DNA from: Rhypophila decipiens
Lineage: Eukaryota; Ascomycota; Sordariomycetes; Sordariales; Naviculisporaceae
Direction: 5' to 3'
DNA length: 64,000 nucleotides
NCBI GenBank assembly: GCA_033297075.1
Contig: MU858105.1
Location: forward strand, 62,001-126,000
The position numbers and the translations under genes were made by a program. This document shows positions 43,901-54,219 of this stretch, piece by piece. How positions within the stretch are numbered: the first letter of the stretch is position 1; every line of letters starts with the position of its first letter. Under the pieces are notes generated by a model. The model was not told the origin of the DNA. It did no database searches and saw only the letters and a program-made list of their open reading frames with translations.

Positions 43901-44129
43901 CGTGATTTTGGTGAAAATGCAGATTGAGGTCGTGGTCGTGGTGCAACACTTGTGAGGCAGCGGAATTGTCGTATTCCGACCAGGGTTCTTCTCTGTGCGG
44001 CGAGTGTTGTTGGTTGGAAGCCGCGCTAGACGGGCAGAGCACGTATTGGCGATGCTGCAGGCTCGTCTGGCGCCTTACAGCGGGCGAACCAGCATCACCA
44101 GCAGGGTCGCCCATTGGGTTGGCCGGCAT
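40902..44129 (-). CDS. TBC-domain Rab GTPase-activating protein
   Basis: A single exon encodes 1075 aa. The N-terminal 600 or so residues are Ser/Pro/Arg-rich and probably disordered. The TBC domain occupies roughly residues 680-1000: RKGIPPDWRGAAWFYYAGGP, the arginine-finger motif VVEDIEKDLHRTFPDN, the glutamine-finger motif NPRIGYCQSLNFLAGMLLLF, and PAITLCMTAWFMSCFIGTLP followed by ETVLRVWDVFFYEGSRTLFR. Both catalytic fingers (R and Q) are present, so it should be an active GAP for a Rab/Ypt GTPase. The architecture, with a long N-terminal region and a C-terminal TBC, resembles the MSB3/MSB4 (GYP3) group acting on Sec4 or Ypt7-type GTPases; this is an inference. The start at 44129 is the first in-frame ATG after an upstream stop; the ATG six codons later is also possible. 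Confidence 0.92.
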   Translation of the reverse strand: MPANPMGDPAGDAGSPAVRRQTSLQHRQYVLCPSSAASNQQHSPHREEPWSEYDNSAASQVLHHDHDLNLHFHQNHEQQYHNFSDPIRPSSPANLKYPQESVSDVPVLSTAPISPRWDSLLTGQSVVEYNNLSYGDTVHETYDNTARPLNTNSIPTRRGAPRSAFPGLSSNPYIPEAPSSPPAFVTQARKFPLFVQQNDAQRPPLTPTSTMSSADSRPASRRTASTERNMAVENFSRPRKPSVRSREAPSLRQAPTSHPHRDQSLDHPHSAQMHLNYNASPDIKRTRGLSLSSSKSSSTLSSIRQRPSNDHLGPNARTDSLRRPGTGGGSAGSLTRQTLSPNKNGSQPQSRDVPPWITSDDELRSSFRSQLTASTAQGTLFTATGTERSSVLTGNSSITEQSIINGYARGSWRPGSMVDDGPSVEDVMGMYERGFNDSDIESIRRSRRFTEDEEDATEAGAGHGGLGMDTSRPTSSHSDMTGMGAKMLEAMNDPLPMPRAIPVPESRRSSARYSGVNFRFSLLPSSLPKDIGLGFAAAHFGRKKDADTKHDSGKMLDGEDVEQFTPRAGTSKPASPTKMKPAPFVTEVPDTKIINPTPAPQIPVEPLEAPGSRDRYGFKKASANVTREQYDSWDEAYTEYLARRRKKWIAFLKDNSLMTDHPNRFPPRNAKTKRFIRKGIPPDWRGAAWFYYAGGPAILSKHRGVYQALVERAGLDPKGPGMLPGGKTDVKPLVVEDIEKDLHRTFPDNVRFKPPQTAPPPPGDNGDPLSRTKTGPEPEIIGSLRRVLHAFALYNPRIGYCQSLNFLAGMLLLFVESEEQAFWLLNVITRVYLPGTHEMSLEGSKVDLGVLMLALKDSLPHVWKQIGGDEVEPGVAKRGRPFRGNKSIPSNHTINDPNRLPAITLCMTAWFMSCFIGTLPTETVLRVWDVFFYEGSRTLFRIALTIFKLGEAEIKAVTDPMEMFGVVQAFPRRLIDCNALMEACYKRRNGIGHLSQEIVEAKRQERRDGIRKWKAEQEAAAMGSSNNNLGNGSNLGPKAAGLDLAGDHHDVRRKATLFGRRPKGDREQNRAAEVI

Positions 44130-47100
44130 GACTGCTGGTGGTTTGGAAACGAGTGTCGAGATGGAATTGGCATTCGGAGTCTTTGTCGTGTAGTAATTTC
44201 TGCTTGGATTTTTTTCTCCAATGGCGCGGGCACACTAGTTGGCAAACGACTGGAGAATTGCACGCTCATCCGCTCATCAGGCTACTCAGCATGGATGGAG
44301 TGCGTGCTCCGTTCCACTGTTCCACCGTGCTGTTCCACGGGGGAAGCTGTGCACCTGCCGCCCTAAGCTGACAAGGGTCGCCTGCTTGGAGTTGAATTAA
44401 TGCCAAATTCCTAGGCGCAAGAGGTTCCGTGACTGGGGTGCCAGGGCTCGAGAACAAGTTGGGATTGCGCCCGACAGGGGTATGGGGGGATCTCAGGGAT
44501 TGGCAAAACCCACCCAAAATCTTGACAGAAGTTCAGAACTTCCAGGCTGCCCTTCTCGAAAAACCTGTTGACACCCTTGTGGCCCACTGGCTTATTTTAC
44601 GCGATGTCGACGAACTGAGGCTCGACGGCGGATTCAAACACCAATCTAACGCATGTGTGTCTGGTCAGCAGCATCAATCAAAGTCGGTAGCTGACGGGCA
44701 CAGTACCGTAATATGCGAACCGAGTTGTGTGCGCGGATGCAGAATGCCTCCCGAGAGGAGTCCGGAGGCCTGTGTCCCCTGTGCAACCACAGCTGCCCAG
44801 AGTCCAACAGTTCAGACCTTGGTCACTGAAAGGCGAGCGATTCGATTCGAATCACGTCCCGCGTGTTGACAGTCCAAAGGTAATCAGCAATCCGGTTCTG
44901 CGCCGTCTCTCGCTGCACGAATCGCGTTGAGGTATCCAAACAGCTCGACTCGCCGTTCTCATTGTTTTGTCCTGTCTGAGAACCGGCGAGAGAAGGCTCA
45001 GGCAGTTTCGGGTATGCAGACGGGAGAGCTTTCCCATTTGAGAGCCTGAGGAACGGGAACCCAGGCCTCGGCCCGATGCACCTTGCCGCGTTTATCGTGG
45101 GCCCTGCCTGCAGCAAAGTCGAAGGTTATTGCCAATTGTGCTTGTCTTGTATCCGTAAGCCGAGTTGTCTTGACTGATACCAGAAGCCTTGGGGGGGACG
45201 GGAAAGCAACCAAAAATTACATATTGAGGCATGATCTGGAGATCTCCAAGTGTCACGGCGAGTCCAGCTTCGACCCGTCCGAAAAGGATGCGAGCCATGA
45301 ACAAGCTCGGAGCTGGCTGTTTTGCAATCTGTGCGGTGTACCCTGCGGAAATGAATTACAGATAACAGCGCCGAAAGCTTGTTCAACTTCAAGGGCCGCC
45401 GAGAGAGAATTCCTTCTGGATGCAAGGGATGGCGAGGAGCAACAACAGTCATGATCGACGTCAAGACCTCCCGTCATCCGTTTGCCGTGGACCGTTTTCC
45501 AGAGTGCCGTCCGTACCTTGCAGGCTTGACAAGATGGTGGATCCATGACCCAACACTTTGCCGGGAGAGGAGCCAATTGCAACTATCCGTAGCCCCTGTC
45601 TAGTTAGGCGAAACCGCCGTACCGGAAGCTAGCTCGGGGCCCGCGAGCCCGCTACGACGAGCCTCAGCTGCCTGTTGTACGGAATATATCCGTACGGGTA
45701 TATCCATATCGTTTGTATCTCGAACGGAATCCAAGTCCTCAAGTTCTTGATGAGGCTCATCAAGGTCGGGTCTGAGGGGACCAGCTGTACATTGGCGCAC
45801 TGGCACTGGGTGAAACACCAAAGACCACATATAATCTGCCTTTGTGAAATACGGTCACGGATCATCACACATTGGGAAACGTCACGTCTTTGGTCTCATC
45901 GGAGTCGTGTGGTCACTGGGGTTCTGGTCAGACACCAAGAGAATTATTGCAAGATGCAGAGCGGGAACTGGAAATCATGGCCCTTATTGCGGGGTGATTG
46001 CAACCTCCTTTGGGGGGCCGACGCGTCAGGACGCGGTAGCCGCACCTCTGATTGATCATCACTGGTTGGGACTTGGGAGCGTTGGTTGCCTTCCATGGAC
46101 GGTAATCATCCATCTCATGCACTTGCGGTCAATGGTCACATCGGGGGACATGCCAGTCACTCTCCTACCCAACATAATATGATGATTTTGATACCGACCT
46201 CCAGCTACCTAGTACCTACATATAAGTACATCGCCAACTCGATAAAGAAGGGGATGATACTTTACGATAACGGGTGTCAGGCGGGACTTTACTATGAGTA
46301 TAGGCTAGTCCCATACACAGTGCATACGATATGAGAGTGTGGATATGCATGATATGTGATGCCCTATCGCCCAGATCGATGACGTTTGGAACCAGGGGCT
46401 TCGACAGTAGCGTCATGTCCGCTCGGCATGATGCACCAAAAGTTCGGGCGAGTGAGAGTCTCAAGTCCGCGAATTACAAAGTACGAAAGGATGCCGTTCA
46501 CCTTTGGATAGAGGTCCAAGCTCCCAGAAATTTCCTTTTTGGACCTTTGAAACTTGTTTACTTATAACAGCACGAGCCGAGATGAGGTCCGAGTGCCAAA
46601 CCTTGATCCATACTGAATTGACAGCTGGCAGCTGGCTGTCCCACCCACGATGACACAATCGGCGGGGATTGGCAGCCGTGGTCGCATCCCATCAGGGAAC
46701 CACACCGTCCGCCCCTGTCTCCAGTTTCCGTCTTCCTTCCTTTTCTTGCTCTTCAACTTGGAAGGCACACAATCGACACATGGCGGTGCTGCCTCAGGTT
46801 CACCGGTGCACCGCCCACCTCCCTGTTCCGTAGCGATGCTTCCTCACTGTGTGCGCTGCCATGCGCGCAAAGAGGCAAGCTCCCGTGGCTGGAGCTGAAG
46901 CTTCCCCCTCCTCCTTGCTGTCCGTTGTCCGCCTTCCCCCCCTTCGCATCGATGTTGCGCCCCAGACCGCTACCAAGCTCTTCCCGCCGAGTCTCTTCTC
47001 CGCACCCTCTCACCCAGCTTTCTTCTCTCCCTTTTTCCAAGGTACGTACCTTTTTGCTGTAGCTTCCAGCAATTGCTCACCCACCACCCCCGAAACTCCC

Positions 47101-47230
47101 CTTCCCCTTCAGCCTTTTCTTTTCCCTTCTTCCTTCCCACCAACCCTCTCTACGCTGTGATATCGACCCAAAATTGCCCTTTACCCATCGAATTTCATCC
47201 AATTGATATCCTCAAAACTCACTCGACAAC
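44130..47230. other. Intergenic, 3.1 kb
   Basis: No supported gene. The longest frame (44429-44869, plus, 146 codons) has no motif, signal peptide or splice partners. The 400 bases before 47231 are strongly pyrimidine-rich (CTTCCC and TTCCTTC runs), as expected for the leader and core promoter of the acidic-protein gene. A GTACGTACC donor-like site at 47042 could mark a 5' UTR intron. Confidence 0.4.
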
Positions 47231-48032
47231 ATGACTGGCCGCAAAAGAAAGAACGAAGAGGAGGAAGAGCTTGTCTCTCTTCCCAGTGGCTCTGAAGAAG
47301 AGGAAGAGTATGTTGCCTTCCGCTTGTCGCAACCCAATATCATACACATTTCCTCTCTTTATGAGCTTGCGCGACCGCAATGGACAAAAGAGTTATCAAT
47401 ACTCTTGCTTGGGCAATTTGGTCGCAAAATTGCCCCCCTTATCGTCGCCAGTCCTCCCCGGGCCCTTCAGGACCGACAACGCCATAATGGCGCGTTGACC
47501 GCCAATTCTTATGATCACCATGCTGACAGAATTCGCCTCCAGGTATGTTGATGACGAAGACGATGAAGAAGAGGTAGACGACGAGTCGGATGAGGACTTT
47601 AATGAGGAGGGAGCCGGAGGTGAAGACGGCGAAGAGGAGGAAGAGAACGGCGTCGCAGGTAAGCCCAGCAGATCCCAACAATGATGGACACTTGCCCATA
47701 AACAGCATTGCGTCAAGAGGCCCATGTTAACACAGACGTCCTGTACAGATAAGGCTCCCCCCAAAAAGAAGCTAAAGAGGGCAGCTGCCGGTGGCGACGC
47801 CGAGGTCGAAGCTCTAAACGGCAACGGCACCCACGAGGACAACAGCGAGGAAGAGGAAGAGGAAGAGTTTGACGACGAGGGTGATGACGATGAGGGAGAC
47901 GAGGAAGATGGAGAGGAAGAGGATGCCGAAGATGAGGTGCCCTTGAAGGGCGTCAAGGTGTCTGCTCCCGCCAAAACCGAGGAAGCCGGTGCCAAAGAAA
48001 CCTTCGCCGCTGGGGGCGATGAAGAGGACTGA
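47231..48032 (+). CDS. Small highly acidic protein, probably nuclear
   Basis: Three exons, 47231-47307, 47543-47658 and 47749-48032, encode 158 aa. Intron 1 (47308-47542, 235 nt) has donor GTATGT, branch GCTGACAG and acceptor CTCCAG; intron 2 (47659-47748) has donor GTAAGC, branch GTTAAC and acceptor TACAG. The N-terminus is MTGRKRKNEEEEELVSLPSG and a second basic cluster PPKKKLKR in exon 3 looks like a nuclear localisation signal. Nearly everything else is runs of Asp and Glu (SEEEEEEEFDDEGDDDEGDE). Composition recalls histone-binding acidic proteins, but no diagnostic histone-chaperone motif was recognised, so the function is unknown. Intron 1 is the longest confidently placed intron in the window. 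Confidence 0.75.
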
Positions 48033-49757
48033 ATCGGGGTTGTTGATCGTGCTGCCTGTCCGAGATGAATACCCCCACGCCCGCGCCCAGTTGTCGTCGC
48101 TCCTTGCTTTCCCCAGACGTCCTCCTCGGCCCGCACAGCCGGGCAGCGTCTCCCATTTCCTTGCCAACTCTACGCCCCTTTGGATATTGCTGTCATTTTG
48201 GCGGTTGACGTATATGAACTGTTGCAAATGATATTGGCTATGTTTTAGAAGTCTAAAAGAAAATGGTGAACTTATCCGCTGGGCGAATGTAGCAACTTCT
48301 ATAGCGCTCCACTATCCAAGTTGGCCTGCAAATGTGTTTGCGCCATATTTAATCACGACCAATATCAAGAATCCACATGGTGCATCTTGTCGCTGGAGCA
48401 GCTCTCGAATGGTATCTCGTGTTGTATAATGATGACGGAGCTGTGGTTGACGTATTGGAGGTTGAAGGAGCCGATACAATGCACTGCCGCATCTCAAAAA
48501 ACCGAATACTTTCGGTAGAAAACAATACAAAGAAAAAACCAGGACCAAGCTAAATAATCCGGTCCAGTTCCTAAGAAGGAAAAAGAAGGAGAGAACAAGT
48601 AGGTCGCCTTTTTATCAATGCGACTTGGGAAGTGGTCCCATGATCTCCCGGGTACCGATCATTCGTCCTTGACGAAGTATCAGTCAGGTACAAAGCGCTT
48701 GTCACATTCTGCCCAACCCACTCACTCACTTACTCACTGCATCTACATCAGTGATGAACATCCACCACATATTGGCCTTACAAAATATTGGCCTCACAAC
48801 AATGATGTTGATATACATGCAAGGTGGGAAGAAATTAATCTGAGGTTTTTTTCCTCTTGCATGGTTGAACATGTGATGCCCCATTTTCATGGAGTGAGAT
48901 AGGACGGTATAAGTTGAGTGAGTGAGTGAGTAAGGTGACTGAGTGGGTGAGTGATGAAGTGACTGGACGACTGAGTGGTCTCAAGCCTCTTATCCCTTCG
49001 TTCTTTTACATAATGACACCCACCACATCTGATCTCAAGATCCTTTCTTAGACTGATTAATTATACATTTTGGCCCTGGTTATTAAGTATGAACTCTCTC
49101 ATCCTCATTTCCCACCATAGCTCACGAAAGTGCCCCAGTCCAACTCCTGTCATGTACAAGTACGGCGTCTTATCAGATCGATCATTGTTCTATAAATCTC
49201 ATAACCACAAAGCTCTCAATGGGCAAAGAGGAAAACGCAAGCAAGTAGAGTCTTGGAAAAATAGCAAGTTAGGAAGTCTATCTGGGTCTTTTTGCCAGCT
49301 TTACCATGGGCATATCTTGTCAGTCCGGCTCATATCTCAGAAGAGACTTCACGCAATTGATCCCATCTCAACCAGCTGTCCTCTGTTTTGCTTCCGAGGG
49401 AGAGCCGGCAAAGCCTACGAATCAGGACAAGACAACTTTTTCATCAACTTACGTGTAAGCTAGCAAATCAACTGTTCGGATACCCGGTCATAGGTCTCTT
49501 TGATTTTTTAAACAACGATGATATTAGGTCCAACTCCCACTCCTGCTCTACCCCTAGTAATGATAAACTTGTCTCTATCAATTCAGAAAACAAAAAGACA
49601 TTACCAATTAGGAATCCATCATTCATAGGTATTCTGGGAAACCACCTCCAACGTCTAAACCACCCGTTGTGAACCCCGAAGCTCAGATCTAGTGTGCTGA
49701 AAGCGACTTAAGCATGGCAAGAAAAACATGGTCCCTCGCGCCAGTACACCAATCCTA
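48033..49757. other. Intergenic with a GAGT-rich foldback
   Basis: Between two convergent genes. Tetranucleotide-like tracts occur in opposite orientation at 48717-48739 (ACTC-type) and 48913-48975 (GAGT-type). No gene is recognised; the 124-codon frame at 49089-49463 has no motif. Confidence 0.45.
48913..48975 (+). repeat. GAGT/GTGA-rich simple repeat
   Basis: TTGAGTGAGTGAGTGAGTAA opens the tract, followed by a degenerate GTGACTGAGTGGGTGAGTGA. An inverted counterpart, CCCACTCACTCACTTACTC, lies about 180 bases upstream at 48718-48736, so the two arms could form a long hairpin. Confidence 0.7.
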
Positions 49758-51401
49758 TCAGTCCCTTTTATACCTCCACTTTGCGTCGCGATGAAGACTA
49801 ATGTCTCCTGAAAGAGTAGCCCGAATCATGCCATATATTCCGCCGATAGGCCACGTCCTCAGCCAGACATCATTACTGATCCACTTCCCCAGGTTCAGCG
49901 GGCTCTTCAACCATCCCGAACTGGATTGACCGTCTTCCTTGTCAGGTGTCGATGGACGAACTTTGACCTTGTCATACACCGTGGGCAGTTTTGTGGCAAA
50001 GTACTTTTCTCTTAGGCGCTGGTATTGGCTGCGGTGATCGTACTCGTTCCAGAATTCGTCTTCAGTGTAGTAGGTGTGGGCGTACAACCACTTCCTTCCG
50101 CCCAAGCGCCCCAGGGTGACCTCGAGGGCTCTGTTCTTATACACAAACGTCTCGTGGTCTGAAGGACCCCAGCCCCACACACCAATGTTGAGCATTGGCT
50201 GGGAGCGGGTGCTGTCCACTTCTGGTCTTGGAGGTCTCGCTATCTCTTCGCCATCGCTGTCGGTCGACTCCTCGTCCGTACTCTTAGGAGGCAGATGAAG
50301 CGCAGTCACTGGGTGGAAAGTTGGCAGGGAGCAACCTCCTCGAAGGGGGCATAGCCACAATGGCCAGATCCCAAGCTCCTTATCCACCCAGTTGATAAAA
50401 TACTCGGCCGTATCGTATGGGAGCGCCAGGTCTTGAACCACGAACTTTTCGGCGATGCCACCGGCATGCAGCGCATGGTAGAGGGTACGCGTGTGGGAGT
50501 AATCATCGAGCAGCCAGCGGAAAAACTTGTTGAACGGGATCAGCTTGAAGTAGGTATAACCCTGGCGACCGACCCAGAATCCGGCCCTATCGTACCGAAA
50601 GAGATATTCGCCGAGAGGGATGTATTCCACGACAGTTGGAGCTGAGGGGCCGAGTTCTCGTGTGGTTTCCCTGACATGCATATAGAACCAGGGGTCGTCG
50701 GCGTTGCTGAAGGTTCGTATTCCAGTTTCGGCTGGCTTCTCGTTGGTCAACTCTCCGGTGATGATGACGCTGTGCTCACGGCTGAACACGATTCCGTCGA
50801 TATAGTCGAGGCTTGGGTTCGCTGTTTGCTTCTGGATTTCTGAAATGGCCTCCGGAATTTCCTGTACCCTCCGGTATGTCGTCTTGACCAGCTTCTTTGC
50901 CTCCACCAGTCTCAATTCGACCAGTGTAACGATACCAAGGGTTCCCACAGCTCCCGCAGCTCCATGGAAAAGATCAGGGCGTTCGTCGCGAGACGTCGTG
51001 ACGACATCTCCGTTCCCCAGGACCATCTCTACCGAATTGACCGTCTCGTCAAAGAAGCCGTGGCGAAACGAGCTGCTCTCGCCCGACGTGCCCGAGAACC
51101 CACCGCCTACTGTAATGCCGGGAAACTCCATCACGACTGGGGGCACGAGACCGTGTTCGAGCGTGGCTTCGACAAGACGGTCCATGGGGACATTTGGCTC
51201 GACGAGGGCGATTTTCTCCTGCTTGTTGACCGTGATTACGTTGGAAAGTTTGCTGATATCCACCACTTTCTGTCTCGTTGTCGCATGACCGGGTCTCGTG
51301 CTGTTGGAGGAGCCATGAGACACTCGGTAAGACTGGCCACTTTTGAAGAAGCCGCGAATGGTGGACGCGATGCCATCGACTACCTGTGCGTGGGCTTCCA
51401 T
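49758..51401 (-). CDS. FAD-binding oxidoreductase, Delta(24)-sterol reductase (DHCR24) type
   Basis: A single exon encodes 547 aa. The FAD-binding PCMH domain is at about residues 15-200: YRVSHGSSNSTR, DISKLSNVITVNKQEKIALV, EPNVPMDRLVEATLEHGLVP, MEFPGITVGGGFSGTSGESS and HGAAGAVGTLGIVTLVELRL. The C-terminal half has DPWFYMHVRETTRE, EYLFRYDRAGFWVGRQGYTY and DEFWNEYDHRSQYQRLREKY, as in DHCR24/DWARF1-like proteins, which reduce the sterol side-chain double bond using FAD. The exact fungal substrate is uncertain, since ergosterol synthesis uses other reductases (ERG4, ERG5) at the side chain. I chose the ATG at 51401 (MEAHAQVV), the family-like start; the frame is open to 51434. Its 5' end faces two SREBP-type bHLH genes across 2.8 kb. 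Confidence 0.9.
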   Translation of the reverse strand: MEAHAQVVDGIASTIRGFFKSGQSYRVSHGSSNSTRPGHATTRQKVVDISKLSNVITVNKQEKIALVEPNVPMDRLVEATLEHGLVPPVVMEFPGITVGGGFSGTSGESSSFRHGFFDETVNSVEMVLGNGDVVTTSRDERPDLFHGAAGAVGTLGIVTLVELRLVEAKKLVKTTYRRVQEIPEAISEIQKQTANPSLDYIDGIVFSREHSVIITGELTNEKPAETGIRTFSNADDPWFYMHVRETTRELGPSAPTVVEYIPLGEYLFRYDRAGFWVGRQGYTYFKLIPFNKFFRWLLDDYSHTRTLYHALHAGGIAEKFVVQDLALPYDTAEYFINWVDKELGIWPLWLCPLRGGCSLPTFHPVTALHLPPKSTDEESTDSDGEEIARPPRPEVDSTRSQPMLNIGVWGWGPSDHETFVYKNRALEVTLGRLGGRKWLYAHTYYTEDEFWNEYDHRSQYQRLREKYFATKLPTVYDKVKVRPSTPDKEDGQSSSGWLKSPLNLGKWISNDVWLRTWPIGGIYGMIRATLSGDISLHRDAKWRYKRD

Positions 51402-54219
51402 GGCGAATTTGATGGTTAGAGATGATCGGAGCAAATAACCGAGGTTAGAGAATGCAAGACGTAAAAACTACCGTTGTAAGCTCAACACATGGTGGATACG
51501 CAGAGAAAGTTTGTTGAGAAATCCAGAGATTGTTCAGTTTGTGATCAGGGACTCGTGTTTGGGGATCTTTTCGTTCGTGCAAGACGCAGCGCGTTCATGG
51601 TTTCCCCTGCAGCAATAATATTGGTGACTTCCACAGCATGATGTTGTGGATGGTATGGCAAGTGCTGTCTTTCATCGTAATCTTGCAGGAGCGCGGCTGG
51701 CTACTTCCATCCCCCCAGCTGTGGCGGTTTGGAAAAAATACAGTTTGACTCCTTCCACAGAGTGGACCGGCACTTTCCTTCACCAGTTCTCAACCCTCGT
51801 TCGGTCTCGATCCGCCCCCAGCAAATCCTGAGCGGCGGAAATCGATGTTTCAGCACAGGACTGATGTGTCCCGGCCGAAGGTAATCTGGTACCTCCATGC
51901 TTCCTGACAGACCATGGATGTTGAAGTGTCGGCAATATGGGATTCTGTTCCCAAACCGTAGATAAAGCAAAGACAGACTGGCCATGCTTCATGTTCCTCC
52001 CCCGACCCTTGCTTGATGTTTCCTTCAGTGTACATGAAGACCATGACTACCCACCGCTGGTTCCGTTTCATACCTCAGCGGACGGAAGGAGTCACAGTAT
52101 TGGGCTAAATCCATCAGCTGGAAAAGATTCTGTTCAATGGCTGAGGTCAACAGCCAAGAGGCATGGCATCGAGTCCCTTGCATCCTAGACCAGTCTTCTG
52201 GTCGGTCCAAAAGCATTGAACCCCCATCAAAGGGATAGAGACAACCCAATCGTACTGTCCGAAAAACGTCGGGGACCAAGATAAATATCCGAGAGCAGAG
52301 AACGCAGGTCCAAATTATTTGCCCATAACAGTTCATAACCGTGACCAAATTTCTCCGACAATATGCAGTTGATACTCTCCCGCGGAGTTATTTTTCGTTC
52401 GCCAACTAGATCTTTTGCAGATGTCCGGCCCTTCCTTCCCCATGCATTCCGACCAGGCCATTTTGGCACGATGACTGAGCTTTTTGGCTAGGCACGAGTG
52501 TGTTGTAGTAGCCGAGCAAATTCTCGGTCAGGCATTCCGGCTCGGAACGGTTACGGAACACCGACTGCCGGTGGACGCCGGTGGACGCCGACCATCAGGC
52601 CTTTCTGAAAGTGGGTGACAAAACAAGGCGAGCCGCAAATGGTACAAACCGGGCAGTGATAGCCGGAACAGTGATTTTTCTGTTTTACTTTCCTCGAGTA
52701 AATTACCGTCTTATTCTATCAAACTCAATCGTCTTATAGTATAGAAGAACGGCTTTAAGAGGGTACCCTTTCCTATTGTTTGGTGTATTAAATGCTCTTG
52801 TAAGCTTGGGGTAAATGAGGGTATCTTTTGCAGTTTGTGATTTTTTGTCACGCAGTTTCTGGCCGATGCCAAGCACTGCCAACGCTCTGGTTCTCGGGCA
52901 AGTCATGCCTTCTGAGGCTGGGTCTAGACCGCCATGGACTCCGGGGTTGAACAAGGGTCCTTCTCGTGGCTTCCCTTGGCACGCTAGCGGGCAGATTTCC
53001 GTTGGGATCTGGGAATGGGAAAAAATGACCTCAATGAGAAAGAGGTGTTTCGGACTTAATGCTAGCTAAAAGAAGAATGATTTAAAGGAAGGAAGAACCA
53101 TGCGAACAAGGACATCATTATCTTCAAAGACTCTTAATTTTCCTTCTTTCTAGAAGCCTGATTTGATCAATGACTGCAGCTCAAATCCCGTCTTATTCAT
53201 GGCTTGAGCCGACTGCACCTGGGCTAGCTATTTTCTATTTGCAGTAGAACCCCGTATCCATTTATTGGCTAGCTAACCCTTTGCCATGGTCGAGGCTCTC
53301 ACATTTCTCCGCTTGAATCTCTCTTTGTTCCTTGGCAATGTTGCCTATCGGGAAACTGGCAAGCAGCTGCAACCGAGACTCCCATGGGCACCTGGAGTTC
53401 CAATATTTTTATTGAAAAGGCTCATCCAGCGTCATTCAGCGAATATCCATGCTCGAAGCGGCAACATGCTATCAGTTCATGGGTAAAAGTGGCGCCACCT
53501 TCTGCACGCAATCTAGCTGCGGCCCAAAGACTTGGAGACCCTGCATTCGGCCGCGAGCATCTCCTGCCGGATGGCCGCTCTCTCTACACTGTAGCAACTG
53601 AACGTTTACGTGCTCAGAGAGATCTCTGATCCATGCTTGAGGGTCGGCGTCTCCATTATCAGGAACCGGCTTGTCACGGGTTACATCACCTTCCTGTCCC
53701 TCCCGGAAAAGGCTCGGTCTTCAGCACCACCCGGGATACAATCCACAACTTCTAAGTGGTTGGTAGAACTCAGCGCAAACAGAATTACCAGACTCGAGTA
53801 CTTGTGTAAGCGGGGTGAACATGTTGTCAACGCGCCATGAACGCAAATGCACTTTGTGGCGGTAGGTATATAACTGTGCAGCCTTCAGCATTTCGAAGAA
53901 GCGTAGACTAGTGACTCTTGATCGTGCAGTCCCCCGACAGTCTGCAGCCATCGAGGAAATAAATTCATACTGTATCAGCACTCTCCTCAGCTTACCGATT
54001 TCAGATCCTGTCCTTCCCTGTGACCACGCCATCGCTACCGAGCCTTCTAGCGCGCGCTTCTTGTGTGATGATGCATCGTAACAGGGCAACTGGCAAAGTG
54101 GAGGATGGTCCCGAGCTTGATAGGGCCACCGTCGAGGTAAGGAATGCTCCAGATTTCGAGTATAGGGTGCTACCTTTGGTGGTCGCACAACCATCTCACA
54201 TATTGACATCTATTAGAAG
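51402..54219. other. Intergenic, 2.8 kb, between the sterol reductase and bHLH gene 1
   Basis: No supported gene. The 162-codon minus-strand frame at 53721-54209 runs antisense to the leader of bHLH gene 1 and lacks motifs. A short tandem duplication CGGTGGACGCCGGTGGACGC is at about 52569-52588. I could not identify a confident sterol-regulatory or E-box cluster by eye. Confidence 0.4.

Noticed and set aside
44836..44862. Possible tRNA B-box (CGATTCGATTCGAATC-like)
   Set aside because: No cloverleaf arms, A-box or acceptor stem could be formed around it.
44429..44869. 146-codon plus-strand frame
   Set aside because: No recognised domain and no supporting splice or promoter signals; several Cys near the end but no pattern.
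47396..48136. 246-codon Ser-rich minus frame
   Set aside because: Mirror of the acidic exons of the 47231-48032 gene; low complexity explains the open frame.
53721..54209. 162-codon minus-strand frame
   Set aside because: Antisense to the leader of bHLH gene 1; no motif.
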